A stretch of 55,545 nt of DNA from DAOUKH01 sp034421515 (GTDB taxonomy: Bacteria > Chloroflexota > Dehalococcoidia > SHYB01). Numbering within the stretch: position 1 is the first letter of the stretch; every line of letters begins with the position of its first letter. Below are positions 51,699-55,545 of this stretch, piece after piece. The translations under genes were made by a program, and so were the position numbers. The notes under the pieces are model-generated. The model was given only the letters and a program-made list of their open reading frames with translations. It had not been told where the DNA came from and did not search any database. The DNA lies in NCBI GenBank assembly GCA_034421515.1, contig DAOUKH010000072.1, positions 1 to 55,545 on the forward strand. The letters are read 5' to 3'.

Positions 51699-53510
51699 CT
51701 AAGCGAACCAGCCTAACCACTTGTGTCCGAGCAAGCTGGAAAAAGTCGCCACGAGGAGCAACCCAATCACCACGGATATCCCTTGCTCCACGTGGCGTCT
51801 CCGCTCGTCCTGGAAGACCACTTCGTATTCCTTACCGGTCTGCACGGAGCGGATGTGCATGAGCCGGGCGGTGCGGTCTCGTTCCAGGTCTACAATGCTA
51901 AATGTGACAAAGACTATGACGGTTGCAAACAGTACGGAAAACACGTCGACAAGAAAAGCCGTCACACCGGAGACATCGGGCCTGGACAAGAGAGAAAGCA
52001 AAAGGATAAGGCCGGCAATAATGATGATTGCGGACAACTCTCCAAAGTTTAAGCCTTGTTGCCTGGAATGCGTGAGGGCGTCCAGGTCTGCTTCTAGAGC
52101 AATCAGTTTCTCCCGGTCCCGAGGAACAGCGTTGCGAATCGCGGCCTCAATGGTTCGCCGGCTCTTATCGTATGCCCCTTGCAATTCAGGCCCCGACGCT
52201 TCGTTGATGGTCAGGATATCCTCACAGACCTCTCCTTCAATCACATTCCGGCGGGCCAGTCCATCCAACTCTCGAACGAGCCGAAAGGCTCGATTGTCCT
52301 CATCTTGTATCCGTGCGGAGAGCCGCGCCACGCGAAACGACAGGATCAAGATGAATACCGTGGCGGCCAGAGTCAATGCGCCGAAGTAGTTTCCTACCCA
52401 GATGCCTTGATCGATGTTCCGAATGTATATAATTGTTCCGCACACCCACAAGGCGACCACCAGAGCCTTGAATCCAAGGAGCCTTTCGGCCTCAAAGTTT
52501 ATGAGCAGATTGGCTGCTATGACTGCCGCGGTGCCCACGATAAGGTAAGGCACGAGAACGTCGCCGATTTCAAAGAATAGCCACAGTAATATGAGAGAGA
52601 ACACTGGAGTAAGGTAACCCATTGCGTTTATGCCAGGATTGTCTGATTTCTCGTTGGCTCTTTGCCACAACATTGCGCCGGCTGCCAGCAAGACCCCACC
52701 CAACATGACGATGGGGGTCACCGACGAAAAATGCACAGGCTGATCGGTGGTTGCTCCCGCGAACAGTCCAAACCCTAGGCTTAGCGGTATCGTTAACGTA
52801 TTGGTAACAACAAAGACCGCGACGGCGCCAAATAAGTCGATTGGAGCATTGATGTTCTTGTCCGCCGTGAGTTGCGTCAGCTCGCCGTCATCTGCCAGCA
52901 ATGAACCCACCTTGAACGCACACACCGCAAAGGCGGTCAATGCTACGGCTGCTATTGCGGGGATGAATCCTGCCACCAGGTCAACAGGATCGGTCAGGAG
53001 AGAGTCGAACAGATCCGACAGGCCACCGGCTTGACTGGACGTAATGAAGAGGAACCCAAAGAAACAGAGTATTACGAGCCAGAAGACCATGGAGTGAATG
53101 CGTCTGGTGTAGAGCTTGGCCAGGATGAACATGGTCACGATCGGCCACAGTTCGAATAGAACTGCGGTGACCGATATATCGATGAACCGTGTGGATAACG
53201 CGAACAGAGCGTAATCGGCGGTACTCGCAAACGTGAGCAAAATAAGCCAACGGTATTTCGCCGACATGAACCGGCGAGCGAGCAACGTGAAGGTCTCCCG
53301 GTTGAACAACGGTGCGTATACGAGCCTTAGGAATACTAGGTAGGTAAGAAGGGCGCCGATTCTATACGTCCCACTGAAGAGGGAGGGATTATCGGACCCA
53401 CTGGTCAAGGCTATGACCAGCGGTATGCCGGAGTAACAAAACACCGCGAACAGCATGTAGAGACTTGCTGTCCAGTTCTGTTCTACGTGATTTCCCGAAG
53501 CGGACGTCAT
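51699..53510 (-). CDS. Polytopic membrane protein: EamA/DMT-like domain plus extra membrane-coil module
   Basis: 603 residues. The first about 345 residues form ten membrane segments in the drug/metabolite (EamA) transporter pattern, beginning WTASLYMLFAVFCYSGIPLV. Two further segments (about 350-410) lead to a cytosolic charged helical stretch (about 410-490, ARIQDEDNRAFRLVRELDGLARR...), then three more membrane helices (about 495-600). Much longer than ordinary 300-residue EamA proteins. The gene is noticeably lower in GC than both neighbours and uses A/T-ending codons more freely, suggesting transfer. A -10 box only 9 bp before the ATG suggests a leaderless mRNA. Substrate unknown. Confidence 0.82.
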   Translation of the reverse strand: MTSASGNHVEQNWTASLYMLFAVFCYSGIPLVIALTSGSDNPSLFSGTYRIGALLTYLVFLRLVYAPLFNRETFTLLARRFMSAKYRWLILLTFASTADYALFALSTRFIDISVTAVLFELWPIVTMFILAKLYTRRIHSMVFWLVILCFFGFLFITSSQAGGLSDLFDSLLTDPVDLVAGFIPAIAAVALTAFAVCAFKVGSLLADDGELTQLTADKNINAPIDLFGAVAVFVVTNTLTIPLSLGFGLFAGATTDQPVHFSSVTPIVMLGGVLLAAGAMLWQRANEKSDNPGINAMGYLTPVFSLILLWLFFEIGDVLVPYLIVGTAAVIAANLLINFEAERLLGFKALVVALWVCGTIIYIRNIDQGIWVGNYFGALTLAATVFILILSFRVARLSARIQDEDNRAFRLVRELDGLARRNVIEGEVCEDILTINEASGPELQGAYDKSRRTIEAAIRNAVPRDREKLIALEADLDALTHSRQQGLNFGELSAIIIIAGLILLLSLLSRPDVSGVTAFLVDVFSVLFATVIVFVTFSIVDLERDRTARLMHIRSVQTGKEYEVVFQDERRRHVEQGISVVIGLLLVATFSSLLGHKWLGWFA

Positions 53511-53519
53511 GGAGCCGCG

Positions 53520-53525
53520 AGTATA
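53520..53525 (-). promoter_or_regulatory. -10 box placed for a leaderless transcript
   Basis: TATACT on the minus strand, five of six consensus, ending 9 nt before the ATG at 53510. The normal start site would fall on or next to the start codon, and no ribosome site is visible. No clear -35. Confidence 0.45.
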
Positions 53526-53739
53526 GCATGGCCCCTGGCGGCACTTGTTGTAAGAGATTTTGTGTCGCTCAACGACGAGGTTTGAACCTCGCGCACCTCG
53601 CCGGGCCTTCCCAGCCCACCGCTTGCAAACAGCTTGACGGCGTTCGGCCCACCCTTCCTTGCGATTTCCACGAGGGGTACGCAAACGCCGTCGATGCGAG
53701 TAGGGTTGGGGCCAGCGCGTTCGATCGAAGGAGGCTCTC

Positions 53740-54639
53740 ATGCCCATCGACCCGAAACCGATCCGCAGCCTGCTCTTCGTTCCCGGGAACCGCGAGGACT
53801 GGATGCGCGACGCACCGAAGTACGGCTCCGACGGGCTGATCTTCGACATGGAAGGCGCTCTGCCGCCCGACCAGATCGCCGAGGGGCGCGAGATCATCCG
53901 CCGCGTCCTCGACGAGACCGGCGGCACGGGTCCGCAACGGATCGTGCGCGTGTCGGGCGCGGCCTCCGAGAAGAACCGCGCCGACCTCGAGGCCATCGTC
54001 TGCGCCGGCCTCGACGGTGTCATGGTGCCCCAGACGCGCGGCCCCGACGACATCGCGGCCATCGACGCCGCCCTCACCGAGCTTGAACGCGAGCGGGGGC
54101 TGCCGGAGGGGCGCATCGTCATCACGCCGCTGCTGGAGTCCGCCGGGGCCATCCGCCAGTCCTACGAGATCGCCACGGTCTCGCCGCGCATCGCCTATAT
54201 GGGGTCGGGCGTCTCCCGGCGCGGCGACATCGTCCGCTCCATCGGCTACCGGTGGACGGAACAGGGCCTTGAATCGCTGTACTTCCGCTCGAAGGTGCTG
54301 CTCGACGTCCGCGCCGCCGGCGTTCCCTACCCCATGAGCGGCCAGTGGAGCCAGATCGGCAACCTCGAGGGCCTGCGCGCCTTCGCCAACCAGACGCGCG
54401 ACCTAGGCTACGTCGGGATGTCGTGTATCCACCCCACGCACGTCCCCGTGATCAACGAGGTCTTCACGCCCACCCAAGAGGAGATCGATAGCTGGCTGAA
54501 GACCCTGGAGACGATGGAGGCCGCCTGGGCCGAGGGGCGCGGCGCGGTCCGCTTCGAGGACGGCATGGTCGACGAGGCCCACATCCACACCGCCCGCCAG
54601 GGCCTTGACTTCGCCCGCAAGCTCGGCGTCATCGACTAG
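53740..54639 (+). CDS. HpcH/HpaI aldolase, CitE-like CoA-ester lyase (diverged paralogue)
   Basis: 299 residues, same length and frame layout as the lyase at 48299. Conserved: LFVPGNREDWMR, R70 (VRVSG), E133 (PLLES), D163 and HPTHVPVINEVFTPTQEEI. Changed: FDLEDAV is FDMEGAL, RVNG is RVSG and LPKT is VPQT, so substrate choice or activity probably differs. The start ATG has a perfect AAGGAGG site. Monocistronic, divergent from the EamA-like gene across 229 bp in which I see no clear promoter. Confidence 0.87.
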   Translation: MPIDPKPIRSLLFVPGNREDWMRDAPKYGSDGLIFDMEGALPPDQIAEGREIIRRVLDETGGTGPQRIVRVSGAASEKNRADLEAIVCAGLDGVMVPQTRGPDDIAAIDAALTELERERGLPEGRIVITPLLESAGAIRQSYEIATVSPRIAYMGSGVSRRGDIVRSIGYRWTEQGLESLYFRSKVLLDVRAAGVPYPMSGQWSQIGNLEGLRAFANQTRDLGYVGMSCIHPTHVPVINEVFTPTQEEIDSWLKTLETMEAAWAEGRGAVRFEDGMVDEAHIHTARQGLDFARKLGVID

Positions 54640-54963
54640 CCCTCACCGCACAACTCGCCCGCCAAGCCCCGCCGGCGGTTGCGCCACGGCCACCCTTGGT
54701 TGGGCCGCTCGCTCGGGCGCGCTCCGAGCGAGACGACCCGGGGGCCGATCCGACGTTCTTTCGCGTCGCCCCACACACTGTTAGAGGCAGTGCCGCCGCC
54801 CCCTCTAAGGGCGGGCTGGCGGCTAGTGGCCGCCGACTACGGGCTAGGCCGAAAGAACATCCGTTCGATACGGTTAGATTAGCAGCGCCGACGGGGGCTG
54901 TCAAAGGGGGCGTGTCACAGACGGTCGTACCCCGACCGACGTGCTTGATGGGGGATAGGGAAC

Positions 54964-55018
54964 GGGCGATTCGTGAATCGCCCCTACAGGGGAGGGCGAC
55001 CACAAGGGTCGCCCCTAC
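54964..55018 (+). repeat. Second hairpin repeat family, two copies
   Basis: Copy a (54964-54987): GGGCGATTC-GT-GAATCGCCC followed by CTAC. Copy b (54994-55018): GGGCGACC-ACAA-GGGTCGCCC followed by CTAC. Perfect stems with different stem sequences but the same frame GGGC...GCCCCTAC, meaning the paired arms covary. Confidence 0.75.
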
Positions 55019-55056
55019 GTTGGAAGGTCCTCCATTACCATCGCGGATTTTGCAAA

Positions 55057-55137
55057 GGTCTCCGGGGGGAGAAGAGGCAAGACCTCCCGGCCTGGCGGCG
55101 CGCGCCCTCTCTCAAATCTCCCCCAGAGGGGGAGGGC
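55057..55137 (+). repeat. Dispersed two-hairpin repeat (copy 9, altered left end)
   Basis: The left end is replaced by TTGCAAAGGTCTCC; then GGGGGGAGAAGAGGCAAGACCTCCC, CCCTCTCTCAAATCTCCCCC and AGAGGGGGAGGG. Shares TGCAA(A/G)GGTCTCC with the copy at 55228. Confidence 0.75.
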
Positions 55138-55172
55138 CGGAGGGGAGGAGAGAAGACCCCGCCCGCACCCCT

Positions 55173-55197
55173 GGGCAACCACGAGGGTTGCCCCTAC
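55173..55197 (+). repeat. Second hairpin repeat family, third copy
   Basis: GGGCAACC-ACGA-GGGTTGCCC followed by CTAC. Compared with the copy at 54994 the stem base pair G-C has become A-T on both arms, a compensatory change. Confidence 0.7.
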
Positions 55198-55227
55198 ATG
55201 GACGGCCCGCCGGTGGCTTCGGGGGTT

Positions 55228-55316
55228 GTGCAAGGGTCTCCAGAGGGAGGGGGGCAGACCGCCCCGCGCCACCCCTCCGACGCGCCTAGCGGCGCGTGCC
55301 CTCTCTCAGTCTCCCC
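55228..55316 (+). repeat. Dispersed two-hairpin repeat (copy 10, long variant with altered left end)
   Basis: Starts GTGCAAGGGTCTCC, contains the extra hairpin CGACGCGCC/GGCGCGTG also seen in the copy at 15147, then CCCTCTCTCAGTCTCCCC; the final GGGGGAGA arm is missing and the sequence changes to lower-GC DNA at once. Confidence 0.75.
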
Positions 55317-55378
55317 ATGGTTGCAATTCAATCACCACGGAAAACTGCGGTACTCGTGGGGCGTGGGCTTGGAGCCGA

Positions 55379-55545
55379 ATGAAGGCGGCGGCGCCAAGTG
55401 AAGAGTTTCGTGAGGTTCGAGTCCTCACAAGCGGACTTCGGTGCACTGAAACAAGTACCGGGTCGTTCAAGGCCAATTTCTCAATCGCCTTCCCTGGAAT
55501 CTGGCTATCGCTTGGCATGGGCACGGTGTATCTGAGGAGGGCGTC
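55379..55545 (+). CDS. Possible start of a gene running off the right edge
   Basis: An ATG at 55379 preceded by GGAG with a 4-nt gap opens a frame with no stop for the remaining 55 codons, in DNA of lower GC than the window average. Translation begins MKAAAPSEEFREVRVLTSG. No family is recognisable from so short a piece, and an open frame of this size can arise by chance. Confidence 0.3.
   Translation, partial: MKAAAPSEEFREVRVLTSGLRCTETSTGSFKANFSIAFPGIWLSLGMGTVYLRRA

Larger units (their letters stand above)
54640..55378. other. Non-coding, hairpin-dense region
   Basis: About 740 bp without a convincing gene. From 54708 it can form strong stems, for example CTCGCTCGG (54708-54716) with CCGAGCGAG (54724-54732), and GGCGGC/GCCGCC around 54830. 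It then carries three copies of a GGGCGAxx...CCCCTAC hairpin and two copies of the dispersed two-hairpin repeat. Open frames crossing it have no family-like content. It could be an insertion hot spot for repeats or encode a structured RNA. Confidence 0.6.

Noticed and set aside
53511..54152. N-terminal extension of the EamA-like protein to 817 residues
   Set aside because: The extra stretch is antisense to the CitE-like gene at 53740 and has no transporter content; ATG at 53510 begins the membrane protein.
54696..55289. Open frames on the plus strand across the right-end repeats
   Set aside because: They run straight through hairpin repeats, are Arg/Pro/Gly-rich and have no ribosome site or family similarity.
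54964..55316. CRISPR array at the right end
   Set aside because: Repeats are only three and two in number, unevenly spaced, of two unrelated types, and no cas gene is near.
55306..55524. 72-codon leftward frame near the right edge
   Set aside because: Weak ribosome site, no family content and it ends inside a repeat copy; the opposite-strand frame from 55379 is at least as likely, itself only tentative.
55379..55545. tRNA-like stretch (GGTTCGAGTCC near 55415)
   Set aside because: The T-loop-like word is not accompanied by an acceptor stem, D-arm or anticodon arm at the required distances.

Overview
The window is high-GC bacterial DNA with short intergenic gaps and no rRNA, tRNA, phage, insertion-sequence transposase or CRISPR array that I can see. 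The gene content fits a Chloroflexota genome of the Dehalococcoidia/SAR202 type: three luciferase-like flavin/F420 monooxygenases, a deazaflavin-type reductase, six class III (CaiB/BaiF) CoA-transferase genes holding nine domains, two amidohydrolase-2 proteins, two CitE-like lyases, and a membrane Fe-S oxidoreductase of the kind that links ETF to menaquinone. The assignment is an inference from gene content; no marker gene is present.

Layout. 1-4.4 kb: an SOS mutasome operon (imuB-dnaE2, dnaE2 running off the left edge) behind a promoter whose spacer is a perfect LexA-type palindrome. 4.4-6.9 kb: two tandem CaiB paralogues. 7.1-15.7 kb: an uncharacterised histidine-rich protein, an MFS carrier, a luciferase-like oxidoreductase, an M1 aminopeptidase, a lone ketoacyl synthase and a VOC protein. 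15.7-23.8 kb: an arylsulfotransferase-like protein, the biotin operon bioB-bioA-bioF-bioD, Ku, a CmoM-like tRNA methyltransferase, a small hydrolase and a zinc-ribbon microprotein. 24.3-27.4 kb: a leftward operon SnoaL-like / luciferase-like / deazaflavin reductase / luciferase-like. 27.5-33.2 kb: amidohydrolases, a cupin, an enoyl-CoA hydratase and an orphan substrate-binding lipoprotein. 33.3-40.2 kb: an orphan HicB-like protein, a bimodular CaiB with an operator-like promoter, and a leftward acylase-epimerase-SDR-lipoprotein operon. 40.4-54.6 kb: an EMO-like Fe-S membrane protein, a vapBC pair with its operator, SDR, further CaiB genes, two CitE-like lyases and a lower-GC membrane protein. 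54.6-55.4 kb: non-coding DNA full of hairpin repeats.

How the genes may work together. CaiB transferases would activate carboxylic acids to CoA thioesters; enoyl-CoA hydratase, MFE-2-like and other SDRs and CitE-like C-C lyases would process them; electrons from acyl-CoA oxidation could reach menaquinone through the EMO-like protein. The luciferase-like/deazaflavin operon and the amidohydrolases suggest attack on cyclic or otherwise recalcitrant organic compounds. No substrate can be assigned from sequence alone.

The most unusual features are: (i) two of the three double-length CaiB proteins have lost the catalytic Asp in the N-terminal half only; (ii) a dispersed two-hairpin repeat family (at least ten copies or half copies) occupies most of the longer intergenic gaps; (iii) the LexA box is embedded in a near-consensus promoter of an imuB-dnaE2 pair with no imuA next to it; (iv) three copies of a 10-bp operator-like word lie just upstream of a perfect -10 box.
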